Part shown: positions 26,953-35,267 of the stretch, in pieces
How the letters are laid out: each line of letters begins with the position of its first letter
Position numbering within the stretch: the first letter of the stretch is position 1
From: Chitinophaga pinensis
GTDB taxonomy: Bacteria > Bacteroidota > Bacteroidia > Chitinophagales > CAIOSU01
Direction of reading: 5' to 3'
Length of the DNA: 64,000 bases
Assembly (NCBI GenBank): GCA_945901065.1
Contig: CAMDKI010000002.1
Coordinates: forward strand, 62,001 to 126,000
The notes under the pieces: generated by a model
The model's database searches: none
What the model was told of the DNA's origin: nothing
The model's input: only the letters and a program-made list of their open reading frames with translations
Position numbers and translations under genes: made by a program

Positions 26953-27480
26953 CTACAAGGCATCAAATTCCTTAGGGTACACCACTACTCCACGAGCATT
27001 GGCCAAACCGTTGGGTTTCAGTTCAAGCGCCATCCAGTTTTCATCTTCCACATCATCATAAGGGCAGCGGATACCCCAATTAATTGCTGGCAAAAACCCA
27101 AACATTGGGAAATACTCCGCATGGCCCAAAACCGCAACCCCCGGGTACGACATCAAAGCGGCACGTTTCAGTCCTTCCTCCACCATCATACTGCCAATGC
27201 CTTCTTGCTGAAATGATGGTATTACGGCCATAGGTGCTAAAGCCAAGACCTTAAAGCTGCTTCCATCCTTTTTTTTGATGGTAGCAATGGTAAACAAGAT
27301 ATGGCCTACCACAGCGTTTCCTTGCATGGCTACAATGCTCAGTTCGGGGATAAAGGCAGGGCTGTCCCTCAACAACTCCACTAAATTAGCTTCGTTAGGC
27401 TGGCCAAAAGCTAGGGTATGCACTGCTATAATAGCCTCATACTCGTGGGGCCTTTCGGTGCGGATGATAATATTGTCCAT
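26953..27480 (-). CDS. GNAT family N-acetyltransferase
   Basis: A 175-residue acetyltransferase of the YhbS-like subgroup. Motif A acetyl-CoA site: VLALAPMAVIPSFQQEGIGSMMVEEGL. Earlier parts VVGHILFTIATI and ALGHAEYFPMFGF (position of the YhbS AEYF motif) fit. The acceptor is unknown. Its ATG overlaps the symporter stop codon (TAATG), so the two are probably translated together; a link between transported solute and acetylation is possible but unproven. Confidence 0.9.
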   Translation of the reverse strand: MDNIIIRTERPHEYEAIIAVHTLAFGQPNEANLVELLRDSPAFIPELSIVAMQGNAVVGHILFTIATIKKKDGSSFKVLALAPMAVIPSFQQEGIGSMMVEEGLKRAALMSYPGVAVLGHAEYFPMFGFLPAINWGIRCPYDDVEDENWMALELKPNGLANARGVVVYPKEFDAL

Positions 27481-29174
27481 TATTTATCGGTTTGGGCAGG
27501 CATAAAAGGCTGCAATATAGCAGCAACAAACATTACCGCCATACAACCGATAATATTGAACCACAGGAAGCTGATTTCTTCGTGGAACAGGTAAAGATAC
27601 ACTACTAACGACTCTGCAATGATGGCCGCAATAAATACAGCGTTGCCTTTTATCCATTTCATTAAAAATGCCACCAAAAATATACCTAAGATAGTGCCAT
27701 AGAAGATGGAGCCAACAATGTTTACCAACTGAATCAAGTTTTCGAATAGCGGTGCAATAGAGGCAAAAACAATGGCCAACAAGCCCCACAGCAAAGTGAA
27801 CCACTTAGATGCCGTAACATAATGCTGTTCGGTGCCATCGGTATTAACTGACCGTTTATAAAAATCGACACAAGTGGTGGAGGCCAGCGCATTCAACTCT
27901 GATGACGTAGACGACATGGCCGCGCAAAAAACGCTAGCGAAAATCAACCCTACCACGCCCACGGGCAAATGGTCCATCACGAAAGTGATAAACACATAAT
28001 CCGTATCTTTTACCTTGGCCTTGGCATCGGTTTTGGTTACCAAAGCCTTTACCGAATCTCTTACTGCCTGTTGTTGTTTTTGATTAGCAAGTATAATGTC
28101 TTTGGCGCTGCTGATATCCTCTTGCGCGTCATTTTCAATACCGCTCAGCATTACCTGCATCTGCTGCTCATTTTCTTTAAACAAGGTTTCGTACTCGGCG
28201 GTAAGCGTTGTTAGGCGAGGGGCGTTTACACTCTGTTCCACTTTGCGCAGCTCCGCCCCATTAAAGAACACAGGGGGTTGGTTGAATTGATAAAACAGAA
28301 ACACCAATATGCCCGTGAGCAATATAAAAAACTGCATAGGTATCTTGAAAATACCATTGAACAACAATCCCAACCGCATTTCGGCAATGGATTTACCACC
28401 TAAATAACGGGCCACTTGGCTCTGGTCGGTACCGAAGTAGGAAAGTGCCAAAAAGCCTCCACCTATAAGGCCTGCATAGATGTTGTAGCGGTCTGACAGG
28501 TCGAAATCAGTTTTAACTATATCCATTTTGCCGAGCTGGCCAGCGGCCTCCATCAAGGTACCAAAACTGGCATCGGGCAGCTTATTAAGCAACACAAAAA
28601 ACGCCACTGCCATGCCGCCAATCATAATGGCCATCTGTTGGTTTTGGGTAACGCTCACCGCTTTACTGCCCCCCGATACGGTGTAGATAATTACCGTAGC
28701 CCCCAACAGTATATTGATAGGCAATAACGGCCATCCGAAGATGCTAGACAAGATAATGGCTGGGGCGTAAATAGTAATACCTGCCGCCAAACCGCGCTGT
28801 ATCAAAAAGAGAAAAGCCGTAAGCCAACGGGTCTTTAAATCGAAACGCTTCTCTAGAAACTCGTATGCGGTATATACCTTGAGCTTAAAGTAAAGCGGAA
28901 TAAAGAACAAACAGATGATAACCATGGCTATGGGCAGCCCAAAGTAGAACTGCACAAAGCCCATACCCGACTCGTAAGCTTGCCCCGGTGTGGATAGGAA
29001 AGTAATAGCGCTGGCTTGCGTAGCCATTACCGAGAGGCCAATGCTCCACCATTTAAGATTACTATCGCCACGCAGGTAGCCTTCAATATTGGTACTGCCT
29101 CGGGTTTTCCAAGCACCATATACTGCAATAAAAAGCAAGGTACCCACCAGTACCAGCCAGTCGATTATGCTCAT
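27480..29174 (-). CDS. Sodium/solute symporter family transporter
   Basis: An SSS-family transporter of about 564 residues with 13 or so membrane helices. Signature: GFVQFYFGLPIAMVIICLFFIPLYFKLKVYTAYEFLEKRF and the Na-site region SVMATQASAITFLSTPGQAYESG. A soluble loop of about 110 residues (about 325-430) with a coiled coil (ENEQQMQVMLSG...ANQKQQQAVR) is inserted before the last helices. Start set at 29174 (MSIIDWLV) because this ATG overlaps the stop of the small gene upstream (ATGA); a start at 29195 would overlap that gene. Substrate unknown. GNAT gene follows with TAATG coupling. Confidence 0.93.
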   Translation of the reverse strand: MSIIDWLVLVGTLLFIAVYGAWKTRGSTNIEGYLRGDSNLKWWSIGLSVMATQASAITFLSTPGQAYESGMGFVQFYFGLPIAMVIICLFFIPLYFKLKVYTAYEFLEKRFDLKTRWLTAFLFLIQRGLAAGITIYAPAIILSSIFGWPLLPINILLGATVIIYTVSGGSKAVSVTQNQQMAIMIGGMAVAFFVLLNKLPDASFGTLMEAAGQLGKMDIVKTDFDLSDRYNIYAGLIGGGFLALSYFGTDQSQVARYLGGKSIAEMRLGLLFNGIFKIPMQFFILLTGILVFLFYQFNQPPVFFNGAELRKVEQSVNAPRLTTLTAEYETLFKENEQQMQVMLSGIENDAQEDISSAKDIILANQKQQQAVRDSVKALVTKTDAKAKVKDTDYVFITFVMDHLPVGVVGLIFASVFCAAMSSTSSELNALASTTCVDFYKRSVNTDGTEQHYVTASKWFTLLWGLLAIVFASIAPLFENLIQLVNIVGSIFYGTILGIFLVAFLMKWIKGNAVFIAAIIAESLVVYLYLFHEEISFLWFNIIGCMAVMFVAAILQPFMPAQTDK

Positions 29175-29284
29175 GTCCACCTCATTGTAAGCCAATAGAA
29201 TAATCCTATCTGTGCCAGCAAAAACAGCAGCACCAAGGTATACAGCAAAGGCCAGTTATAGGATGGTTTGTTTTGGTTTTCCAT
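29171..29284 (-). CDS. 37-residue single-span membrane protein coupled to the symporter
   Basis: ATG at 29284, TGA at 29173-29171 that overlaps the symporter ATG (ATGA). The product is MENQNKPSYN, then WPLLYTLVLLFLLAQIGLFYW and LTMRWT: a polar N-terminus, one helix of about 20 residues and a basic tail. Tight overlap and ideal topology suggest a real small subunit or assembly factor. DUF3311- and DUF4212-type small proteins accompany other SSS transporters; this one is shorter and I cannot assign it to either. Confidence 0.75.
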   Translation of the reverse strand: MENQNKPSYNWPLLYTLVLLFLLAQIGLFYWLTMRWT

Positions 29285-29295
29285 TATCAAATCTT

Positions 29296-29392
29296 TTAAC
29301 CACTGAGAACACCAAGAAATTTACCCAACTAGCATTAAGTATTACTTGGTGTGCTTAGTGCTTTTTGTTTTTGTGTTCTTAGCGGTTCAATC
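29296..29392. repeat. Inverted arm pair between PIG-L and symporter operon
   Basis: Reading the minus strand, AACCGCTAAGAACAC lies after the PIG-L stop and CTTGGTGTTCTCAGTGGTT lies just before the small-protein ATG; the two arms are imperfect reverse complements around about 45 bp. Same arrangement as the heptamer arm pairs, using a GAACACYAAG-like word. Confidence 0.7.
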
Positions 29393-29446
29393 GCACGGTA
29401 CCTGCCATTTTTAAATCTTCAAATTAATAAATGCTCCAATTGGGTA

Positions 29447-31936
29447 TCACTCCTTCCCTACCGATATTAAGTTGGCGAATAACCGATAAGCCCCCGGCAC
29501 ACCGGCTGGCAACTCCCTAAAAAACGACAGGCCCGTGTACACAAACCAGCCATTGCCATACTGGGCTACCAATAGGCTACCATCGTTGGGCTTCTCACCC
29601 GTATCGTTGCAACTTAGGATGGCCTTGTATTCGGCTGCCCATTCGCTCGGGAAATAGAGCCCACGCTCTTGCACCCAATTGGCAAAGTCCTTTTCGGTTA
29701 TTTTGTTGGGGCTATTCAGTATCGGGTGTTTCGGGTCGAGGATGCGCACTTCGGCATCTTCTTCGGTTACGCGCAATCGCGATAGGGTCAGTTTATACGG
29801 CGCAAAGTCTTCGGTTACCAAGCGGTGGTTGGTGTTGTATTGCATAACCACCGTGCCGCCAGCTTTGGCATACTCCAGTATGATCGGCATCTGAAATTTA
29901 AGCTCATCAATGGTGTTCAATGCCCGCACGCCTAAAATCACCGCATCAAATTGTTTAAGGTTTTCTGGGGCAATTTCTTGGCCTTGCAATAGGGTTACTT
30001 GATAGCCAATTTGGGTTAAGCTGCTTGGCACATCGTCGCCGGCACCGGCTAGGTAACCTATCTTTTGGCCCTTCATTTTCAAATCCAGCCGCACCAATTT
30101 GGCAGTAGCCTTAGGGAACACCACCAAACGCGGTATGTGCGGATAGTCGATAACAATAGAGCTATGATTAAAAAATCCTGCTGGGGTTTGCACTACCACT
30201 TCCAGCTCGCCATTGCTTTCGCCAGGGGGTGGCAGCACCTCAAACTCAACCATAGTCTCCGAGCCTTTGGCACCCAGCTTAACGGTTTGCACTTCAGGTA
30301 CCGAAGTCCAGCCCTTCGGCAATTTTAGCCTTACCTCACCCTCTACATTATCGGTCCAGCCCTTTACTGATACCGTTACTTTCTTTGCTTTGTTATCGGC
30401 AAATACCAGCACTTGGTCTTTCAAATTGGCCGTAACGGGCGGTGTAATGGCAATATTACGGTATATCTCACCTGCTGATGGCTCAGTAAACTTGTAAAGC
30501 ACCGGCACCATATACGCAAGCAATTGCCCAGCCACCTCAATATGCAACATTAACTGCAGCGGTGCTTCGGCCATGGGCTGGTTGCGCAGCGCCTGTTCAT
30601 CAACCCTAAACATGCCCACTGTGCCATCGTTGCGCAAATAGTGCGGTTGCGTGGTGGCCATATTAAGCGGTACAGCTACCGTATTACTAAAACTGTAGCC
30701 TTTGTTGGCAACAAGCGCAAAGTTTAGCACCGTGTCTTTAGCTACAAACGGGAAACTCACTTTGGTCAATTTAAGCGGCACGCCCGAGCGGTTGATGGCC
30801 TCTAGCTTTACGTTGAAAAATTGCCCTACCGTCAAAAACTCCTCTGGTGAAATAGCCTCCAGATACAAGCCTAAGCACGATTTAATAACCGCATCAAGCT
30901 CAGCAAGCTTTACATTGCGCCAATACTCTTTGGGCAATGCCTCTACTAACCTGCGCGCCTCTAACAACTGAACCACCGATGCGGATGGGTTGGTAGGGTT
31001 GTAGCTGGCATACACGTCGTTCAGCAGCTTACCAATAGCCTTGCCACTTGGCAACCTATCCCAAGTAGTATTCACGCCCTCAAACATGCTATTTTGGGCC
31101 ATATCGCCCGCCACGTACTCTAGGTACTCCATTTCATCGCCACGCACTTCAGCAGTACCGAAACCTTGGCTGGCATGCTTACTGCGGCTTTGGGCGGCCA
31201 ACTCGGTATACGAGCAGCCTAGTAACGGATTGTAGGCGCCTACATTCAGTTTCAATTTGCCAGCCGTATCCAATTCTACGCCTTGGCTTTTATAAAACCA
31301 AGTAGAAGTGTTCCAATACAAGCGTTTCGGTTGCCAAACGGTTACATACTTGAGCTGTTCCGGGAAACGGGTTGCATCGCCCGCGGCCTTAAACGCCTCT
31401 TCGGCCAATATAGCCGAGGCCGAGTGGTGCCCGTGGGTATCGTAATTGTACTTGGCCGGTGGAAAGCGGGTAATGAGCACATCGGGTTTAAACTGGCGGA
31501 TGGTGAACACCAAATCGGCCAATACCTGCTCCCTATCCCATATTCTAAAGGTTTCCTCTGGGGTTTTAGAAAAGCCGAAATCGTTGGCGCGGCTAAAGAA
31601 CTGCATGCCACCATCCACCTTCCTTGCCTCCAACAACTCGTGGGTGCGTATGAGGCCCAGCAGCTCGCGTATCTCAGGTCCAATAAGGTTTTGCCCGCCA
31701 TCGCCCCTAGTGAGCGAAATATATGCCGTGCGCATCAGTTCTTGGTTGGCCAGGTAGGTTATTAGCCGGGTATTTTCATCGTCGGGGTGGGCGGCAATAT
31801 ATAGTGCGCTGCCCAATACAGTCAGCTTTTTCAACTGGTGTTGTATTTCGGCGGCATTGGGCTGCGGGGCTTTCTGTGCCTTGACTGGCGCAAAAAGAGA
31901 AATTATTAGTAAGGATAAAAAGGTAAATCTTATCAT
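29447..31936 (-). CDS. Secreted PIG-L family deacetylase with large C-terminal region
   Basis: About 829 residues, signal MIRFTFLSLLIISLFAPVKAQ; an ATG at 31972 adds 12 residues before the signal, so 31936 is preferred. The catalytic PIG-L (LmbE-like) domain occupies about the first 300 residues with the zinc motif AHPDDE, 'SLTRGDGGQN' and the second zinc His in NYDTHGHHSASA. Members remove N-acetyl groups from GlcNAc-containing glycans or conjugates. The long C-terminus includes an Ig-like NPCBM-type stretch and an AmiD/GATase-like end (GLSFFRELPAGVPGAYRLFANLI). Periplasmic or surface, substrate unknown. Confidence 0.9.
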   Translation of the reverse strand: MIRFTFLSLLIISLFAPVKAQKAPQPNAAEIQHQLKKLTVLGSALYIAAHPDDENTRLITYLANQELMRTAYISLTRGDGGQNLIGPEIRELLGLIRTHELLEARKVDGGMQFFSRANDFGFSKTPEETFRIWDREQVLADLVFTIRQFKPDVLITRFPPAKYNYDTHGHHSASAILAEEAFKAAGDATRFPEQLKYVTVWQPKRLYWNTSTWFYKSQGVELDTAGKLKLNVGAYNPLLGCSYTELAAQSRSKHASQGFGTAEVRGDEMEYLEYVAGDMAQNSMFEGVNTTWDRLPSGKAIGKLLNDVYASYNPTNPSASVVQLLEARRLVEALPKEYWRNVKLAELDAVIKSCLGLYLEAISPEEFLTVGQFFNVKLEAINRSGVPLKLTKVSFPFVAKDTVLNFALVANKGYSFSNTVAVPLNMATTQPHYLRNDGTVGMFRVDEQALRNQPMAEAPLQLMLHIEVAGQLLAYMVPVLYKFTEPSAGEIYRNIAITPPVTANLKDQVLVFADNKAKKVTVSVKGWTDNVEGEVRLKLPKGWTSVPEVQTVKLGAKGSETMVEFEVLPPPGESNGELEVVVQTPAGFFNHSSIVIDYPHIPRLVVFPKATAKLVRLDLKMKGQKIGYLAGAGDDVPSSLTQIGYQVTLLQGQEIAPENLKQFDAVILGVRALNTIDELKFQMPIILEYAKAGGTVVMQYNTNHRLVTEDFAPYKLTLSRLRVTEEDAEVRILDPKHPILNSPNKITEKDFANWVQERGLYFPSEWAAEYKAILSCNDTGEKPNDGSLLVAQYGNGWFVYTGLSFFRELPAGVPGAYRLFANLISVGKE

Positions 31937-32053
31937 GGAGCGTTGAAAAACGATGTAATTACGTAAAGGCATTAAAGCCCATGAAACTAAGGAAAATGAT
32001 GGTATAAAGCATCTTTCAATGCTGAGGAATTAAGAAGTTTTAACAGATATTGG

Positions 32054-32222
32054 TTTGGTTGATTCGTTATTGCTTGCCTCGCCTCGGGCGAGGGTTTATT
32101 AGTTGACTGGTATACCAAATTAGAGCTGGAAGATCTACATTACATTATCCGCGCTGGAAGCGCGGACAATGCATACCATTTTAAACCATGGACCATCGAC
32201 CATCGACTATGGACCATAGAGA
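32054..32222. repeat. Repeat cluster: nested 23-bp element, hairpin and heptamer array
   Basis: 32072-32094 is a copy of the 23-bp hairpin element (GCTTGCCTCG...GCGAGGG) set inside a TTATTAGTTGAYTGG-type array. CCGCGCT-GGA-AGCGCGG lies at 32149-32165. 32187-32222 is a 7-bp word array (GACCATC / GACTATG). The array ends at the EVE stop. Confidence 0.8.
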
Positions 32223-32627
32223 CTATTCCCCCATCTTCACTATCATCTCATACTCCGCCTTTGTTATTGGCATTACTGATAGGCGGCTTTGACGGATCAA
32301 ACCAATTTCGGCTAATGCTGGCGCTTGTTTCATATCGGCCAGGGTAACCATGTTCTTAAACTCGCTATCAAACGTAAGGTCTACCATTACCCAACGCTCT
32401 TCGTCGCTGGTGTGGTCATGGTAAGCTTCTTTGGCAACCTTTACGGTGCCCATAATGGCCTTGTCGGTGTTGCTGTGGTAAAACAGCACGGTATCGCCCT
32501 TTTTCATACCCAGCAAGTTCAGTCGGGCAGCGTGGTTGCGCACCCCGTTCCAAAAAGTGGTTTTATCTTTCTTCATTTCCGGCCAACCGTAGGTCTCCGG
32601 GTCCGATTTCACAAGCCAGTAATTCAT
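32223..32627 (-). CDS. EVE domain-containing protein
   Basis: A 134-residue single-domain EVE (PUA-like) protein resembling thymocyte nuclear protein 1: MNYWLVKSDPETYGW, FWNGVRNHAARLNL, MKKGDTVLFYHSN, IMGTVKVAKEAYHD, WVMVDLTF and LIRQSRLSVMPI. EVE domains bind modified DNA or RNA bases in an aromatic cage and are often linked to restriction or defence, but stand-alone forms like this are common in ordinary chromosomes. No restriction genes adjoin it. Confidence 0.95.
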   Translation of the reverse strand: MNYWLVKSDPETYGWPEMKKDKTTFWNGVRNHAARLNLLGMKKGDTVLFYHSNTDKAIMGTVKVAKEAYHDHTSDEERWVMVDLTFDSEFKNMVTLADMKQAPALAEIGLIRQSRLSVMPITKAEYEMIVKMGE

Positions 32628-33160
32628 TCTTTGAGTAATTAGTAATTAGTGAATAGTAACTAGCATATAGCTTTGGCTAAAATAGGGAATTGGGCGAGGA
32701 ATGCGAAAAGGCGGGCAGCTCAATTGCACAAATGCTTGTATGTGCTAGCGAGCCACTACCTGTCACCTGCAACCCCCAATCATCCTCGTCTTTTTAAGAC
32801 TAGGATGAAACGGACCCCTGTTAGCGCTGGCAGCGCTTAATGCTGTATACTACTACTGCCTGTATTCGTTGCGCGTAAACAGATCAATCCAATTTACGGT
32901 AGCAAAGCTCACCAAGTAGGCCTTATGCTGGTCGGCGAACTTGTATTTGGTATTAATAGTATAAAATTATCGAATGTTTATTGTTTTATTTTTTATGCTC
33001 GTGTTTTCTACGCCAGTAGATACTGGCGGCATGGCTAGGCATCCCGTTTAAAACGGGACGCCAGATAGGGGGAGTAAATTCACACCCTGACGTTTAAACA
33101 AAGCGTAACACATCATTGTTTCAAAAAAAAGGATTGCTTAACACCAATTAATAAATTATT
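32628..33160. other. Gap of 533 bp with repeats and transposase remnant
   Basis: 32637-32662 is a 7-bp AGTAATT-word array just upstream of the EVE start. 32783-32820 is a CCTCGTC...AGGATGAAACGGACCCC hairpin shared with 34862-34898. 32824-32836 is GCGCTGGCAGCGC. 32853-32957 is a RAYT remnant. 33011-33028 (CGCCAGT...ACTGGCG) and 33038-33062 (GGCATCCCGTTT / AAACGGGACGCC) are palindromes. No intact gene. Confidence 0.75.
32853..32957 (-). pseudogene. Remnant of REP-associated tyrosine transposase (RAYT), N-terminal fragment
   Basis: The frame reads (I)NTKYKFADQHKAYLV and SFATVNWIDLFTRNEYRQ, then two TAG stops. This matches the usual N-terminus of Bacteroidota RAYT (IS200-like Y1) transposases, where a KYKF start, an (F/L)VSFATV strand and WIDLFTRNEY occur in this order. 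The start codon is now ATT and an in-frame TAA lies just upstream. The catalytic HxH and Tyr parts are missing, so it is inactive. The palindromes around it are of the type such enzymes mobilise. Confidence 0.72.
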
Positions 33161-34807
33161 ATGAATTTCATTAAGTATATTTCATTTTTTATTTTATTTG
33201 TAATATGTAGCAATGCTTTTGCCCAAAAGCAAAACAACCAATGGCGGTTTGGATTTGGAGGGGCTCTTGATTTTAATACCCTGCCGCCAAGTTTTGTTAA
33301 TGGTTGCGCTATTGCAGCTACCGAAGGCAGTGCATCGGTTGCTGATAGAGTAACTGGAGCACTATTATTTTATACAGATGGAGTAACCGTTTGGAATGCT
33401 AACAATCAGGTAATGCCTAATGGTACAGGTTTGTTAGGCGGAGTCACTTTGTCTTCAACAACTGCTGCTGTTATTGTTCCAAAACCCGGAAGCAGTAATC
33501 TTTATTACATCATAACGGTAGACGAATTTACCTCTAATAATGGAGTGAGGTATAGTGTTGTTGATATGACGCTGAATGGCGGATCAGGCGATATTATAGC
33601 AGGCCAAAAAAATATTTTTTTGTTTCAAACTAACGAGGAAAGATTAGAAGTGGTTCCGGCCTCGGATGGTCAAAGCTATTGGTTGTTAACTCATAATAAT
33701 ACGAACAGTAGTTTTTATTCCTTTAGAATAAATAATGCTGGAATTCAAAATACACCAGTTGTTTCCACAGTTGGTAGTGCATTTCAAATTAACCAGGGGC
33801 ATATTAAAGTTAACAAACAGTTCAATAAAGTTGCTATTGGAATTAGTAACGTTTCAGATATCGAACTGTTTGATTTTGATAATGCAACAGGGGTATTATC
33901 AAATCCCATAACCTTGAATTTTAATTTACTAAGCAATGCTTATGGCATTGAATTTTCTCCTGATGGCAAGCTGTTGTATTTTACTGATTCTTATTCAATT
34001 TTTCAATTAGATCTAACACAAACAACAGCTCTAGCTATTCAAAACTCCGCATATCAGGTTGCAACAGTAGGCGGGGTTTTACAATTAGGAATAGATGAAA
34101 AAATATATGTCGCTTCTAACCTTACAATAGACGCAATTAATTGTCCTAATAACTTGGGTGCCGCTTGCGGTTATCAAACAAATGTAATAGCCACCGGTCC
34201 ATCATGGGGTGGGAGCTCTGCATTACCCAAATGGGTTTATTACCCAAATGATACAACATTACTGACTTCAAGCAGCATTGCTTTTTCAGATTCTTGTTAT
34301 GTAAATGCTACTCAATTTAATGTTCAAAATACTACCGGCATTTCAAGTATTTCCTGGAACTTTGACGACCCTGCAAGCGGTGCAAACAACACCTCAACTT
34401 CTTTAACACCTTCGCATACATTTTCTGCAACAGGCACATACAATATTCGCGCTATCGTAAATTTATTTTGTGGCATTGATACCCTATTTAAAACACTAGC
34501 TATAGTAAAATGTGACAGCACAACAGAAATTTGTAATCAGGCTATTCCAAACGCATTTAGCCCTAACGGTGACGGGATAAATGATATGTTTTATCCATTA
34601 ACAATTTGTCCGTTTGAGCATTTTGAATTCTCTATTTTTAATAGATGGGGTGAGCTTATTTTCAAAACAACAAACCAAACAGACAAATGGGATGGAAAAT
34701 ATAAAGGTTCAGACTGTACAGTTGGTGTTTACGTTTATCTGGTAACTTACAAATTCCCTCTCCAACAGACAAAAAATGCTTACGGAACAATTACCCTGTT
34801 AAGGTGA
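33161..34807 (+). CDS. T9SS type B (gliding motility C-terminal) secreted protein
   Basis: A 548-residue protein with signal MNFIKYISFFILFVICSNAFAQ. Residues about 25-370 form a WD40/NHL-like propeller (FGFGGALDFNTLPPSFVNGCAIAATEGSASV..., FSPDGKLLYFTDS). About 385-450 is a PKD domain (ISWNFDDPASG...HTFSATGTYNIRAIV). The last 85 residues are the type B sorting signal (IPNAFSPNGDGINDMFYPL...FNRWGELIF...WDGKYKG...GVYVYLVTY...GTITLLR). The gene is visibly AT-richer than its neighbours, with frequent AAT, TTT and ATA codons, and is bracketed by shared direct repeats, which suggests transfer. Confidence 0.92.
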   Translation: MNFIKYISFFILFVICSNAFAQKQNNQWRFGFGGALDFNTLPPSFVNGCAIAATEGSASVADRVTGALLFYTDGVTVWNANNQVMPNGTGLLGGVTLSSTTAAVIVPKPGSSNLYYIITVDEFTSNNGVRYSVVDMTLNGGSGDIIAGQKNIFLFQTNEERLEVVPASDGQSYWLLTHNNTNSSFYSFRINNAGIQNTPVVSTVGSAFQINQGHIKVNKQFNKVAIGISNVSDIELFDFDNATGVLSNPITLNFNLLSNAYGIEFSPDGKLLYFTDSYSIFQLDLTQTTALAIQNSAYQVATVGGVLQLGIDEKIYVASNLTIDAINCPNNLGAACGYQTNVIATGPSWGGSSALPKWVYYPNDTTLLTSSSIAFSDSCYVNATQFNVQNTTGISSISWNFDDPASGANNTSTSLTPSHTFSATGTYNIRAIVNLFCGIDTLFKTLAIVKCDSTTEICNQAIPNAFSPNGDGINDMFYPLTICPFEHFEFSIFNRWGELIFKTTNQTDKWDGKYKGSDCTVGVYVYLVTYKFPLQQTKNAYGTITLLR

Positions 34808-35267
34808 TAATGAAAGAAAAACGGCATATAACATACGTTTGGCCCCCAATCTCCCCCTCTCGTCCTCGTCTTCTTTTGACGAGGATGAAACGGACCCCGC
34901 GTCTTCAGACGCCAGTGCTATGCGCACATAATCCCCCCTTGCTCGCAGGCTATTTCAGGCCTACGTGAAGCTGATAGCGCCAGGCTGCGCCTACCCTTCC
35001 GCCTTAGATAAAATTAACTTAAAAAAAACCACACAAGTTGTTGGTTTTGTGATTATTATGCACTATTAATAATTGTTTTTATACAGCTCTTTGACATAGA
35101 AAAGTACACGACAAAACCCCATGCGGTGTGCAGGCACTAGTAACCCACCAGCCGCAACTATTGTCACTCTGAGTCTAGTGTTGGGTGCGAAAGTGAGCAA
35201 CCCATAACCCACAAAAAAAGGGGGACACCTTGCGGCATCCCCCTTAGAGTATGTTAAGCTATTGAGC
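34808..35267. other. Gap of 460 bp with palindromes and a 20-bp inverted-repeat arm
   Basis: 34862-34898 repeats the CCTCGTC...GAGGATGAAACGGACCCC element of 32783. GCGTCT-TC-AGACGC follows at about 34899-34912. 35101-35120 (AAAGTACACGAC then AAAACCCC) has an exact inverted copy upstream of rpsA at 37526-37545. 35213-35243 is the rpsA terminator. I see no gene. Confidence 0.7.
35213..35243 (-). terminator. rpsA Rho-independent terminator
   Basis: On the minus strand GGGGGATGCCGCAAGG pairs with TGTCCCCC and is followed by seven T, about 25 bp after the rpsA stop. Confidence 0.88.

Noticed and set aside
32223..32627. Defence island around the EVE protein
   Set aside because: No restriction, modification or nuclease partner genes adjoin it.
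35060..35125. CRISPR leader or rRNA leader suggested by the CTCTTTGACATA sequence
   Set aside because: No repeats or rRNA follow, and the part is explained only as a repeat arm near rpsA.
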